DNA of 64,000 nt from Sphingobacteriaceae bacterium (GCA_017745075.1 JAGIAD010000028.1:1-64000); one strand, 5' to 3'; positions 34,792-43,200 are shown, counted from the first letter of the stretch. Numbers and translations: made by a program. Notes: generated by a model from the sequence alone, not told the origin.

Positions 34792-35478
34792 ATGAAATTA
34801 ATTGTATTAACAGGAGCAGGGATCAGTGCCGAAAGTGGATTAAAAACTTTCAGGGATGCGGACGGTTTGTGGGAAGGCTATAACGTGTATGATGTAGCTA
34901 CGCCAGAGGCTTGGGAAAGAAATCCGGAATTAGTGCAGGAGTTTTATAACGAAAGGAGACGGCAGGTTTTAGCGGCGGAGCCTAACCGGGCGCATCAATT
35001 GCTTGCCGATCTCGAAAAAGACTTCGATGTTGAAATCATTACGCAAAATATCGACGACCTGCACGAGAGAGCAGGATCTACAAAAGTTACCCACCTTCAT
35101 GGTATAATTACCAGGTCGCAGTCTGATTTACGCCCCAATTTAACTTACCCTGTTAAGGGAACGGAAATTAAAATGGGCGATTTATGTGAACTGGGATCCC
35201 AGCTCAGGCCCCATGTAGTATGGTTTGGCGAAGCTGTACCTATGATTGAGGTTGCTGCGAAACTTTGTAAACAGGCAGATATATTTGTACTCATTGGTAC
35301 TTCACTGGCCGTTTATCCGGCAGCCGGATTAATAGATTTTGTACCCTCTGTTGTAGATAAGTACATCATTGATCCGCGCATACCAGATGTTAAACGCTAC
35401 AAAAATGTAATCAATATTGAGAAAAATGCAGTTGAAGGCGTAGCCGAACTTAAAGCAATCCTGTCAAATGTCCGGTAA
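34792..35478 (+). CDS. Sirtuin-family NAD-dependent protein deacylase (CobB-like, no zinc cysteines)
   Basis: A 228-residue class III sirtuin. The NAD-binding TGAGISAESGLKTFRD is at residues 7-22, the SIRT5/CobB desuccinylase signature Y-x-x-R is in FYNERRRQ, QNIDDLHERAG and the catalytic His of THLHG follow, and GTSLAVYPAAGL completes the fold. The four zinc-binding cysteines of CobB are missing: only one Cys remains in GDLCELGSQLRPHVVWFGE. It overlaps the Dph6-like gene by 11 bases. Salmonella CobB was first found as a substitute for CobT in B12 synthesis, so position in a B12 locus is suggestive. Confidence 0.88.
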   Translation: MKLIVLTGAGISAESGLKTFRDADGLWEGYNVYDVATPEAWERNPELVQEFYNERRRQVLAAEPNRAHQLLADLEKDFDVEIITQNIDDLHERAGSTKVTHLHGIITRSQSDLRPNLTYPVKGTEIKMGDLCELGSQLRPHVVWFGEAVPMIEVAAKLCKQADIFVLIGTSLAVYPAAGLIDFVPSVVDKYIIDPRIPDVKRYKNVINIEKNAVEGVAELKAILSNVR

Positions 35479-36193
35479 AAAGATCTGTATATTTAACTGG
35501 AGCGGAGGTAAAGACAGCACTTTGGCACTTCATTATGCTTTGCAGGATCCTACGCTTGAAATCCGTTACCTCATTACAACGGTTACCCAAAAATATAACC
35601 GCGTTTCGATGCACGGTGTAAGGGAAGCTTTGCTGATTAAGCAAGCCGAAAGTATTGGTATTCCATTGTACCAGATTCGCTTGGGCGAAATGCCCGATAT
35701 GGAAACTTACGATAGTACCATGAAAATGCATCTTTCGAAATTTAAGGAAGAAGGCATCACCCATTCAATTTTTGGAGATATCTTTTTGGAGGATCTGCGT
35801 TTATACCGGGAAAATAAACTTGCCGAAATCGGTCTTACTGCTATTTTTCCGCTATGGCAAAAAGATACCAGGCAGCTGGTGAGTGAGTTTATAAACTTGA
35901 ACTATAAAACCATCATTGTCTGTGCGCAGCAGCATCTGAAAGACATTTGTGGAAAAGTAATCACTGAGGAGCTGATCGATCAGCTTCCGCCAGGAATTGA
36001 TCCCTGCGGTGAAAATGGTGAGTTTCATACTTTTGCGTTTGAAGGGCCAATTTTTAGGAAAAAAATTAATTTTTCGGTGGGTGAGCAGGTTTTCAGAACC
36101 TACAATGCACCTGCAAAATCCATATCAGACGATGACTCTCCATGTGCTTCAACAGCACTTTCCGGCTTTTGGTATACCGATTTGGTAGAATAA
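35468..36193 (+). CDS. Dph6-like ATP-dependent amide ligase (PP-loop, ATP_bind_4)
   Basis: A 241-residue protein of the diphthine-ammonia ligase family. The PP-loop pyrophosphatase motif NWSGGKDSTLALHYAL starts at residue 9; the family motif GENGEFHTFAFEGPIF is near 176, and GDIFLEDLRLYRE near 97. In archaea and eukaryotes the family amidates diphthine on elongation factor 2; bacterial EF-G lacks diphthamide, so the bacterial substrate is unknown. Its location after a BtuF-like gene and sirtuin, next to the B12 riboswitch operon, suggests amidation of a corrinoid precursor or salvage product, which is inference. Translation is coupled to the sirtuin by an 11-base overlap. Confidence 0.88.
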   Translation: MSGKKICIFNWSGGKDSTLALHYALQDPTLEIRYLITTVTQKYNRVSMHGVREALLIKQAESIGIPLYQIRLGEMPDMETYDSTMKMHLSKFKEEGITHSIFGDIFLEDLRLYRENKLAEIGLTAIFPLWQKDTRQLVSEFINLNYKTIIVCAQQHLKDICGKVITEELIDQLPPGIDPCGENGEFHTFAFEGPIFRKKINFSVGEQVFRTYNAPAKSISDDDSPCASTALSGFWYTDLVE

Positions 36194-36325
36194 TTTTTCT
36201 TTCTAAAACATTTTGGCATCATTTTTTCTTTAGTAATTATAATTAACTAAATCGCACATTTCAAAATGAAACTGTTTAGCAGGGTTAGGTAGCTAAACTG
36301 GCGTCATATTTAAAAATTTAAAGTT

Positions 36326-36820
36326 ATGAAAAGGATATTGGTAGTAATCGCATTAAGTTCTGTTATGTTTGCTTGTAACAATAAGGAAAAAGAAGAAGCA
36401 GCATTAAAACAACAACAGTTAGAAAAACAAATGGCCATTAAAGCTGTAAAAGACAGTTTACGTTTAGATAGCTTTAAAAAAGCCGAGGTTGCTAAAGTAG
36501 AACAGGAAAAAGAAGCTAAGCGCCAGGCAGAATTAGCCGCAGCCAGAAGAGCAGGAGCTGCATCATCAAGATCGTATGCCAGCTCTGGTGGTAGCTCAAG
36601 TGGTGCCTACGGTGGTACTCAGCCAACCGCCAGGAAAAAAGGTTGGAGTGATGCCGCAAAAGGTGCTGTAATTGGCGGTGCAGCCGGTGCAGTTGGTGGT
36701 GCCTTAATCGATAAGAAAAAAGGTAGGGGTGCCATTATCGGTGGATTGGTTGGAGCCGGTGGCGGTTATCTGATTGGTAGAGGAGAAGATAAAAAATCTG
36801 GCCGTGTTCAGTCTAACTAG
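36326..36820 (+). CDS. Glycine-zipper lipoprotein
   Basis: A 164-residue predicted lipoprotein: signal peptide VVIALSSVMFAC with the lipobox cysteine at about residue 16, a charged coiled-coil-like region rich in Lys/Glu/Ala (20-75), a Ser/Gly linker, then a glycine-zipper membrane-interacting domain (AAKGAVIGGAAGAVGGALID and GAIIGGLVGAGGGYLIGRG). Such YMGG-like proteins are common in Bacteroidota and are thought to sit in the outer membrane. Function is unknown. A terminator follows. Confidence 0.82.
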   Translation: MKRILVVIALSSVMFACNNKEKEEAALKQQQLEKQMAIKAVKDSLRLDSFKKAEVAKVEQEKEAKRQAELAAARRAGAASSRSYASSGGSSSGAYGGTQPTARKKGWSDAAKGAVIGGAAGAVGGALIDKKKGRGAIIGGLVGAGGGYLIGRGEDKKSGRVQSN

Positions 36821-36837
36821 TCTTTTTTGAGATAATA

Positions 36838-36867
36838 GAAATCCCGATTTTACATCGGGATTTTTTT
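36838..36867 (+). terminator. Intrinsic terminator after the glycine-zipper gene
   Basis: AAATCCCGAT-TTTAC-ATCGGGATTT followed by a T run; directly downstream of the lipoprotein stop codon. Confidence 0.85.
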
Positions 36868-36911
36868 ATGCCCGATTAAAAAGGTTTAATATATTTACGA
36901 AAAAAAATCAG

Positions 36912-37244
36912 ATGACAGAAACCGCAGATAAAGGCCAGATCCAACACTTTGTAATGTTTTGGCTAAAACCACAACTTACCAAAGCTGAAATAGCAGACTT
37001 TGCAAACTTTTTTGAAAGTTTAAAGCCGATTAAGTACATCAAAATGCTGAGTTATGGTCTAGCGGCCAATACTCCGGTACGTCCCGTTACCGATAATTCT
37101 TTTACTTACTCACTTACCATTACCTTTGCAAGCATTGCCGATCATAATGCTTACCAGGAAGATAAAACGCATTTAGATGCTGTAGAAAAGTTTTCTAAAA
37201 ACTGGTACAGGGTTGTTGTTCACGATACGGTAGTTTCGGTTTAA
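36912..37244 (+). CDS. Dabb-family stress-responsive alpha/beta-barrel protein
   Basis: A 110-residue dimeric ferredoxin-like protein of the Dabb (stress responsive A/B barrel) family. The start IQHFVMFWLKPQLTKAEIAD, the central YGLAANTPVRPVTDNSFTYS and the end HLDAVEKFSKNWYRVVVHDT match the family, in which a conserved His and the final VxVxD strand line the small active-site pocket. Substrate unknown. It is a single-gene unit with repeats downstream. Confidence 0.85.
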   Translation: MTETADKGQIQHFVMFWLKPQLTKAEIADFANFFESLKPIKYIKMLSYGLAANTPVRPVTDNSFTYSLTITFASIADHNAYQEDKTHLDAVEKFSKNWYRVVVHDTVVSV

Positions 37245-37356
37245 ACTATCGAATTTAGCCAAAGATCTCCAGATTATATTAATCGCAGATGCGCAAAGAG
37301 AAACCTATGTTTTTCCTTGCGTTTCTTTTTTTATCACCTCAAATTTTCCTGCGTTT

Positions 37357-37500
37357 CGTCATTTCTAGCGTGGCGTAAGGTAGCGGAGAAATCTATTACT
37401 CCAAGTTTCTATAATTTAACCATGGGTTTTCGTCATTTCGACCGGAGTGCAACGTAGTGGAGAAATCTACTAATTCAAGTTTCTATAAATCAACCTTTAT
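37357..37500. repeat. Two copies of a dispersed CGTCATTTC...GGAGAAATCT element
   Basis: Two 74-bp units start at 37357 and 37431. Each carries CGTCATTTC, a short variable middle, GTAG-GGAGAAATCTA and a CAAGTTTCTATAA tail. The same element forms the tandem array at 44.7-45.2 kb and a rearranged copy at 21.2 kb. The rest of the 593-bp gap (37245-37837) is AT-rich and I see no gene in it. Confidence 0.65.
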
Positions 37501-37837
37501 CTACTCTTGTAAAAGGTTGCTTCATGTTACCCGCATTTTGCGCTTTGTCCGCAATGAAGAGTTATTAAGCTTTGTTATCTGTATGCGATAGCAAATGAAT
37601 CAATAGCAAATAAGCCTGTAAACTAGCAAACTTCCCATTTATTTGGCAAAATTAGGGCCCAAAATTATATTTTGTTATATTATATAAAAATCAATATATC
37701 AGTTATTTATATTCATTTATATTAATAAAATATATAAATAAGGTGTGATTTGGACGTTTAAATAGCTTGTAAATTCAGAATTATATTCTGTATGATAAAT
37801 TAAATAATTGATAATCAATTATTTAAGTGTTAAATTT

Positions 37838-38089
37838 CTAGTATTGATGTCTCTTGTACGCTGCCGTGAAGTCAGTACGCATAACTTTAAATCTTGCAAT
37901 AACAGTCTGGATAAATTCCTCATCCAAAATTTCGAACACATCATTTACGCCACCCCCGCTCAGGTCGAGTTCGGCCAATTTATAACTTTGCTCAAAAGTA
38001 CCCTGTTCAAATTTGATGATGAATTTCTGGTTCATTGAAAAAATGGTGATCTTACATTCCGGGTGTGGAAGTTCTGCTACTACTCTCAT
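37838..38089 (-). CDS. Small conserved-type hypothetical protein
   Basis: An 83-residue cytosolic protein (MRVVAELPHPECKITIFSMN at the start, VFEILDEEFIQTVIARFKVM in the middle) that I do not recognise by function. Mixed beta/alpha composition and lack of low-complexity sequence suggest a real small protein. It lies 18 bases after the stop of the CrtA-like monooxygenase gene on the same strand, suggesting co-expression. Confidence 0.6.
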   Translation of the reverse strand: MRVVAELPHPECKITIFSMNQKFIIKFEQGTFEQSYKLAELDLSGGGVNDVFEILDEEFIQTVIARFKVMRTDFTAAYKRHQY

Positions 38090-38107
38090 GCTGATTTTAA
38101 ATTTTAA

Positions 38108-38800
38108 TTATTTTGTATTGATTTCAACGCCATTTAGTGAACCCCAGCTATCGATAATTCCGAAGCGGGCAAATAACTCTTCCTTATACCATTTGCGTTC
38201 CCTGGTGAGTTTAATAACATCTGAATGATCGTGTGATCGATAAGCATAAGCTTTCATGCTTTCTGTGTCTTCCCATATGGAGAAAGTAGCCTGGTCAAAA
38301 AATGGATTTTCGCCAACTCCGGCTGAAAGGATAAAGCCTGGTGCATTCCTCATGGCATCTGCCGCTCTTTTTACATTGCTCCTAAACTCTTTTAACTTGT
38401 TGAGCCTGATGGCGGCCCTGGTAATCACGGCGATTTTTCCTATGTGCACTGTATCTAGTTTTTGTGTTTTAAATGGCTCTTTATCTGACCATAACCCATG
38501 ACTGGATAAAGGATTAAGTAAGATAGTAAAGCTTTCGTAACCGAAAAAATTAAACCATTTCATTACGAAAGAGTTGGAATTGAAGTTGTTATAAGCTTCA
38601 CGGTTGTCCCAGGTAGTTAATATAGCCCAATGTTTGAAGTCGGGAGGCAGGTCTACCTGCGCATCTTTGCCGCTACCCATTAATTTCCAGAACCTGCATT
38701 TTTTGTTTAGCCATAACGGGATTCTAAGGATTGCCATCCCGATAAACGCAAAGGGGATAGTAAAGCTACGGAATTTGGTAATGGTTAAAGCTACAATCAT
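38108..38800 (-). CDS. CrtA-like (spheroidene monooxygenase-type) protein
   Basis: A 230-residue protein of the CrtA/antibiotic-monooxygenase-like family. HWAILTTWDNREAYNNF, AVITRAAIRLNKLKEFR, PGFILSAGVGENPFFDQATF and the terminal GSLNGVEI match CrtA-type enzymes, which hydroxylate carotenoids. No carotenoid genes are near, so the substrate is open. I choose ATG 38800 (MIVALTITKF) over 38887: a perfect TAGTTTTG -7 element on the minus strand at 38819-38826 lies between the two, 18 bases before 38800, and the extra 29 residues are unlike the family. Divergent from the fRMsr gene. Confidence 0.72.
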   Translation of the reverse strand: MIVALTITKFRSFTIPFAFIGMAILRIPLWLNKKCRFWKLMGSGKDAQVDLPPDFKHWAILTTWDNREAYNNFNSNSFVMKWFNFFGYESFTILLNPLSSHGLWSDKEPFKTQKLDTVHIGKIAVITRAAIRLNKLKEFRSNVKRAADAMRNAPGFILSAGVGENPFFDQATFSIWEDTESMKAYAYRSHDHSDVIKLTRERKWYKEELFARFGIIDSWGSLNGVEINTK

Positions 38801-38818
38801 AATGAGTGGTTGATGCGC

Positions 38819-38826
38819 CAAAACTA
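38819..38826 (-). promoter_or_regulatory. -7 element for the CrtA-like gene; decides its start
   Basis: Minus-strand TAGTTTTG matches TAnnTTTG exactly, 18 bases upstream of ATG 38800 and downstream of the alternative start at 38887. Confidence 0.45.
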
Positions 38827-38902
38827 AGGAATTTAAAGATAGCTTATCGTTCAAATTTTCGTCATTAAAACCAAAGTGTCTGTACATTTCACAAATCCTG
38901 AT

Positions 38903-38910
38903 TAACTTTG
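38903..38910 (+). promoter_or_regulatory. -7 element for the fRMsr gene
   Basis: TAACTTTG matches TAnnTTTG exactly and ends 19 bases before the ATG at 38930. Confidence 0.5.
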
Positions 38911-38929
38911 GGATAACACAAAAAATAAA

Positions 38930-39409
38930 ATGGCAGAAGATTTAATTATTACCAGGGATATTTCGAAAGAAGAACAATATCAATCCATCATTCCTCAGAT
39001 CGAAGCTTTATTGCATGGAGAAACGGATTTTATCGCCAATCTTGCAAATGTTGCTGCAGCACTAAAAGAACAGTTCGGTTGGTTTTGGGTAGGTTTTTAT
39101 TTAGTTAAGGAGGATGAACTGGTTCTTGGTCCGTTTCAGGGGCCGGTAGCTTGCACGAGGATTAAAAAAGGAAAAGGTGTTTGTGGTACTTCCTGGGCTC
39201 AGGCCCAAACCATTATCGTTCCCGATGTAGATGAATTTCCTGGGCATATTGCCTGTGCATCGGCTTCAAAATCTGAGATTGTTTTGCCTTTAATTGTTAA
39301 TAGTGAGGTTATTGGGGTGCTTGATGTAGATAGTGAGGTATTGAATAAGTTCGATGAAATAGATCAGTCTTATTTAGAGAAAGTTATAGCTGTTTTATTA
39401 AATCAATAA
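38930..39409 (+). CDS. Free methionine-R-sulfoxide reductase (GAF domain)
   Basis: Reduces free methionine-(R)-sulfoxide with thioredoxin, protecting against oxidation. The 159-residue GAF-fold protein has the three catalytic-region cysteines of the fRMsr family: in PVACTRIKKGKGVCGTSWAQ (two) and HIACASASKSEIVLPL (one), and the substrate-pocket GWFWVGFYL segment. A promoter with a perfect -7 element lies 19 bases upstream. The AAG glycosylase gene follows 13 bases after the stop, so the two damage-repair genes are probably co-transcribed. Confidence 0.93.
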   Translation: MAEDLIITRDISKEEQYQSIIPQIEALLHGETDFIANLANVAAALKEQFGWFWVGFYLVKEDELVLGPFQGPVACTRIKKGKGVCGTSWAQAQTIIVPDVDEFPGHIACASASKSEIVLPLIVNSEVIGVLDVDSEVLNKFDEIDQSYLEKVIAVLLNQ

Positions 39410-39422
39410 TTTAGGTAAGGAA

Positions 39423-40028
39423 GTGAGATTAAAACCAGGGTATTACCTGAATGACGATGTGGTGGGGCTTGCAAAAGACCTTCTGGGAAAGGTTTTATAT
39501 ACAAAAATCGGCGATGAGATTACGGCTGGTGTTATCGTAGAAACAGAAGCTTATTTCGGGATAAAGGATAAAGCCTCTCATGCCTATGGAGGTCGCCGTA
39601 CCAACCGCACAGAAACAATGTATGGTGCTGGTGGCATTGCTTATGTGTACCTCTGTTATGGCATGCACAATCTTTTTAATGTAGTTACTTCTGTTGAAAA
39701 TGATCCGCATGCAGTATTGATCAGAGGTATAGAGCCGTTGGTCGGTATAGAAATTATCGAAAAACGGCGGGGGATGTCTTATACGAAAGGAGCTATTTCT
39801 GCAGGGCCTGGATCTGCTGCAAAAGCACTGGGGATTGATAGGGCTTTCAATGCAAAAAGCCTTTCTGGCGATGATATCTGGATCGAAGATCATGGTATCC
39901 GGTATAATGAAGAAGATATTGCTGCTACTCCGCGTGTGGGGATTGCTTATGCTAAAGAGCATGCCCTGTTGCCCTGGCGGTTCTTTGTAAAAGGCAATAA
40001 ATATGTGAGTAAGCCAAATAAGGTGTAA
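39423..40028 (+). CDS. 3-methyladenine DNA glycosylase (AAG/MPG family)
   Basis: Base-excision repair enzyme that removes alkylated and deaminated purines. The 201-residue protein has the AAG fold motifs: LAKDLLGKVLYTK, IVETEAYFGIKDKASHAYGGRRTNR (catalytic Glu in VETEAY), MYGAGGIAYVYLCYGMHNLFNVV and SAGPGSAAKALGI. Translation appears to start at GTG 39423, since the family N-terminus (LKPGYYLNDDVVGLAKDLLG) begins there and no earlier ATG is near. It is followed by kynU after about 70 bases. Confidence 0.93.
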   Translation: MRLKPGYYLNDDVVGLAKDLLGKVLYTKIGDEITAGVIVETEAYFGIKDKASHAYGGRRTNRTETMYGAGGIAYVYLCYGMHNLFNVVTSVENDPHAVLIRGIEPLVGIEIIEKRRGMSYTKGAISAGPGSAAKALGIDRAFNAKSLSGDDIWIEDHGIRYNEEDIAATPRVGIAYAKEHALLPWRFFVKGNKYVSKPNKV

Positions 40029-40099
40029 ATCATGCAAAATACAAGAAATTGGGAAGCAGGATTGGAAACAATACCTGCTTTTTTTGTAATATTGGCGTA

Positions 40100-41389
40100 A
40101 TGAATTTCGAAAATACCCTTTCATTTGCCAAAGCCCAGGATGAGACAGATCAACTCCGTCATTTTAGATCAGATTTCTTATTTCCAAACCATAATGGAAA
40201 AGATTTTATATACCTGTGTGGTAATTCTTTAGGATTACAACCTAAAGTGGCAGACGAGGTTTTGAAGCGTCAATTGGATAACTGGGCCAACTATGCTGTG
40301 GAAGGCTGGTTTGACGGTAATGAACCTTGGATGTTCTATCATAAGGAGCTGAAAAAGTTAATGGCGCCGATTGTTGGTGCTTTACCGGCAGAAGTTTGTC
40401 CGATGAATACCCTTACCGTTAACCTGCACCTGCTGATGGTCAGTTTTTACCAGCCAAAAGGTAAGCGATTTAAAATCATTATGGAGGGTGGTGCCTTTCC
40501 GTCTGATCAATATGCGATAGAAAGCCAGGTGAGATTTCACGGTTTTGACCCAAAAGAAGCGATTATAGAGGTTTTTCCTCGTGAGGGCGAGGAAGTGCTT
40601 CGGACGGAGGATATCGTGACTCAGATCGAAGAAAATGAAGATCAGATTGCATTAGTGCTGTTTGGCGGGATTAATTACTACACCGGGCAATGGTACGATA
40701 TGGAAACCATTACTAAAGCCGGGCATGAGATAGGGGCTATTGTTGGCTGGGATCTGGCGCATGCTGCCGGGAACGTACCGGTAAAACTGCATGATTGGGA
40801 TGTTGATTTTGCCTGCTGGTGTTCTTATAAATATCAAAATTCAGGCCCAGGGGGCATTAGCGGAATATTTGTTCACGAAAAACATTTTAACAATACGAGT
40901 TTAAACCGTTTTGCAGGCTGGTGGGGATACCAGGAAAGCAATCGTTTTAAAATGGAAAAAGGTTTCGTTCCTGAAGCTGGTGCTGATGGCTGGCAGGTGA
41001 GTTGTACCCAGGTAATGCCAATGGCGCTGTATCATGCATCTCTTCAGATCTTTGAGCAGGCAGGTTTTATTGAGCCTTTAAGAAATAAAAGTATTACTTT
41101 AACTCAATACACTGAATTTGTTATAAATGAAGTAAATATAAATTTAGGTTTTGAGCAATACAAAATCATTACACCAAGCAATCCTAAAGACAGAGGTGCA
41201 CAGCTATCTATTATTGCCCAGCGTAACGGTAAGCAAATTTTTGATGGTTTAATGGCTAATCATGTACTCGGCGATTGGCGCGAACCTGATGTGATCCGTT
41301 TAAGTCCGGTGCCACTCTATAATTCTTACGAAGACGTTTACATGGCCGGACAGGTGTTATTAAAAGTGAGTAAAGATATTTTAAAGTAA
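40100..41389 (+). CDS. kynU: Kynureninase
   Basis: PLP enzyme cleaving kynurenine to anthranilate and alanine. From ATG 40100 the protein is 429 residues and starts MNFENTLSFAKAQDETDQ, the family N-terminus; a TTG at 40049 would add 17 residues and is less likely. Landmarks: FIYLCGNSLGLQPK near 43, NTLTVNLHLLMVSFY near 104, DLAHAAGNVPVKLHDWDVDF (PLP Asp) near 230 and the PLP lysine in CWCSYKYQNSGPGG near 250. The rest of the tryptophan-degradation pathway is not in the window. Bestrophin and HDAC-family genes follow within 14 bases and one base. Confidence 0.94.
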   Translation: MNFENTLSFAKAQDETDQLRHFRSDFLFPNHNGKDFIYLCGNSLGLQPKVADEVLKRQLDNWANYAVEGWFDGNEPWMFYHKELKKLMAPIVGALPAEVCPMNTLTVNLHLLMVSFYQPKGKRFKIIMEGGAFPSDQYAIESQVRFHGFDPKEAIIEVFPREGEEVLRTEDIVTQIEENEDQIALVLFGGINYYTGQWYDMETITKAGHEIGAIVGWDLAHAAGNVPVKLHDWDVDFACWCSYKYQNSGPGGISGIFVHEKHFNNTSLNRFAGWWGYQESNRFKMEKGFVPEAGADGWQVSCTQVMPMALYHASLQIFEQAGFIEPLRNKSITLTQYTEFVINEVNINLGFEQYKIITPSNPKDRGAQLSIIAQRNGKQIFDGLMANHVLGDWREPDVIRLSPVPLYNSYEDVYMAGQVLLKVSKDILK

Positions 41390-41402
41390 AAAAAGAATAA
41401 AA

Positions 41403-42263
41403 ATGATCAACTACAATCCTAAAAACTGGAGTGCCTTCATTTTTCATATCCATAAAAGCGATACTTTCAGAAAATTGTGGCCTTTAATGCTTGCTGTGGC
41501 TTTCTTTTCGGGTTTGGTGGCTTTTGCTGAACTGAATTTCTTCCAGCTCTCTAAGAGCAGTTATGTGACCAATGTAGGCATGATGCACAATTTGCTGGGT
41601 TTTGTTTTGTCCCTGTTGCTGGTGTTCAGAACAAATACGGCCTATGACAGGTGGTGGGAAGGACGAAAGCTGCTTGGATCATTAACCAACGTGAGCCGTA
41701 ACCTCGCCATGAAAATCAAAGCACTTAAACTTGCAGAAGAAGATGTCCGTTTTTTCGAATATGGCATACCTAAATATGCTTTTAGCTTAAAGGAGCACCT
41801 GCGCGAAAAATTGTATTTCGGGAAAAACAGTTTTTTGATCGAAGTTGAAGAAGGAAAACATATTCCAAACCAGATAGCGGGCAGTTTAATTAACAGGTTT
41901 TACGGATTGCTGGAGAAGGGAGCGATCTCCCAGGAGCAGTTTATTGTATTATCAGGCGATTTTAATCAGTTTACCGATATCTGTGGTGCCTGCGAAAGGA
42001 TTAAAAATACACCGATCCCTTTCTCATACAGTGCCTTTATTAAAAAGTTTATCTTTATCTATGTAGTTACCCTGCCGTTTGGCTGGGTGTTTAGTTTAGG
42101 TTATTTTGTGATTCCTATCGTGCCCTTTATCCTCTATGTATTAGCGAGTTTGGAGCTTATAGCTGAAGAAATAGAGAACCCTTTCGGTTACGATGCCAAC
42201 GACCTGCCGGTAGATCAGATCTGCACCAATATTGAAAAACATGTAGGAGAGATTTTAGGTTAA
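41403..42263 (+). CDS. Bestrophin family ion channel
   Basis: A 286-residue membrane protein of the bestrophin (YneE) family of pentameric anion or sodium channels. The N-terminal half has SKSSYVTNVGMMHNLLGFVL and RTNTAYDRWWEGRKLLG, the family signature, and the second half has two more membrane segments (FIFIYVVTLPFGWVFSLGY, IPIVPFILYVLASLELIAEEIENPFG). The downstream HDAC-family gene begins one base inside its stop codon, so they are translationally coupled. Confidence 0.9.
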   Translation: MINYNPKNWSAFIFHIHKSDTFRKLWPLMLAVAFFSGLVAFAELNFFQLSKSSYVTNVGMMHNLLGFVLSLLLVFRTNTAYDRWWEGRKLLGSLTNVSRNLAMKIKALKLAEEDVRFFEYGIPKYAFSLKEHLREKLYFGKNSFLIEVEEGKHIPNQIAGSLINRFYGLLEKGAISQEQFIVLSGDFNQFTDICGACERIKNTPIPFSYSAFIKKFIFIYVVTLPFGWVFSLGYFVIPIVPFILYVLASLELIAEEIENPFGYDANDLPVDQICTNIEKHVGEILG

Positions 42264-43165
42264 TGATCAAAATTGCCTGGCACCCCACATATGTACATCC
42301 TTTACCAGAAGGGCATCGCTTTCCTATGCTAAAATATGAACTGATACCCGAACAGCTTTTGTATGAAGGAACCATTGGACATGATAATTTATTTAGTGCC
42401 GATCTGCTTACTGAAGAAATTGTATTATTGACGCACCAGAAAGCCTATTGGCAACAATTAAGAGATCTGACCCTTTCAGCCAAAGATCAACGCCGCATAG
42501 GTTTTCCTTTAAGTGTACAGCTGGTAGAGCGGGAACTGAGGATTGCGAAAGGTACACTTGATGGTGCCTGTTTTGCCATGGAGGATGGAATTGCATTTAA
42601 TGTGGCTGGGGGAACACATCATGCGGGTAGCAATTGGGGTGAGGGATTTTGCTTGCTCAATGATCAGGCAATATCTGCTAACTATTTGCTAAATAATAGT
42701 TTAGCTAAACGGATCTTAATTATTGATTTAGATGTACACCAGGGAAATGGCACAGCTGAAATCTTCAGAAATGAGCCGCAGGTATTTACTTTTTCAATGC
42801 ATGGCGATAAAAATTTCCCTTTCAGAAAAGAGATTTCCGATTTGGATGTACCACTCGATGATGGCCTGCAGGATGAGGCTTACTTGTCAATATTAGATAC
42901 CAACCTTAAAAAGGCATTTGAAAGCGCCAAACCTGATTTTGTATTTTACCTTTCGGGCGTAGATGTGCTTTCGACAGATAAACTGGGTAAACTGGCATTG
43001 AGTAAAGCAGCCTGTAAAGAGCGCGATAGGGTGGTGCTGCAGGCTTGTAAGGATAAAAACCTGCCATTACAGGTAAGTATGGGAGGCGGTTATTCGGTTC
43101 ATATCAAGGATATCGTAGATGCCCACTGTAATACTTTCCGCCTGGCTTTTGATTTATTTACCTAG
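42263..43165 (+). CDS. Histone deacetylase-family (acetoin/acetylpolyamine) amidohydrolase
   Basis: A 300-residue zinc amidohydrolase of the HDAC superfamily, probably acting on an acetylated polyamine or lysine. Zinc and catalytic residues are in VAGGTHHAGSNWGEGFCLLND, IIDLDVHQGNGTAEIF and YLSGVDVLSTDKLGKLALS; GGGYSVH closes the active site. Bacterial members do not act on histones; the substrate is not predictable. Its ATG overlaps the TAA of the bestrophin gene by one base. Confidence 0.9.
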   Translation: MIKIAWHPTYVHPLPEGHRFPMLKYELIPEQLLYEGTIGHDNLFSADLLTEEIVLLTHQKAYWQQLRDLTLSAKDQRRIGFPLSVQLVERELRIAKGTLDGACFAMEDGIAFNVAGGTHHAGSNWGEGFCLLNDQAISANYLLNNSLAKRILIIDLDVHQGNGTAEIFRNEPQVFTFSMHGDKNFPFRKEISDLDVPLDDGLQDEAYLSILDTNLKKAFESAKPDFVFYLSGVDVLSTDKLGKLALSKAACKERDRVVLQACKDKNLPLQVSMGGGYSVHIKDIVDAHCNTFRLAFDLFT

Positions 43166-43192
43166 GCAGCATCCCAAAAAATATAATATCCT

Positions 43193-43200
43193 TATCTTCG
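43193..43200 (+). promoter_or_regulatory. Near-consensus -7 element for the TruC-like gene
   Basis: TATCTTCG differs from TAnnTTTG at one base and ends eight bases before the ATG at 43208, again implying a very short or absent leader. Confidence 0.35.

Noticed and set aside
40049..40099. TTG start (40049) for kynureninase
   Set aside because: ATG 40100 gives the conserved family N-terminus and the TTG-led extension is low in similarity.
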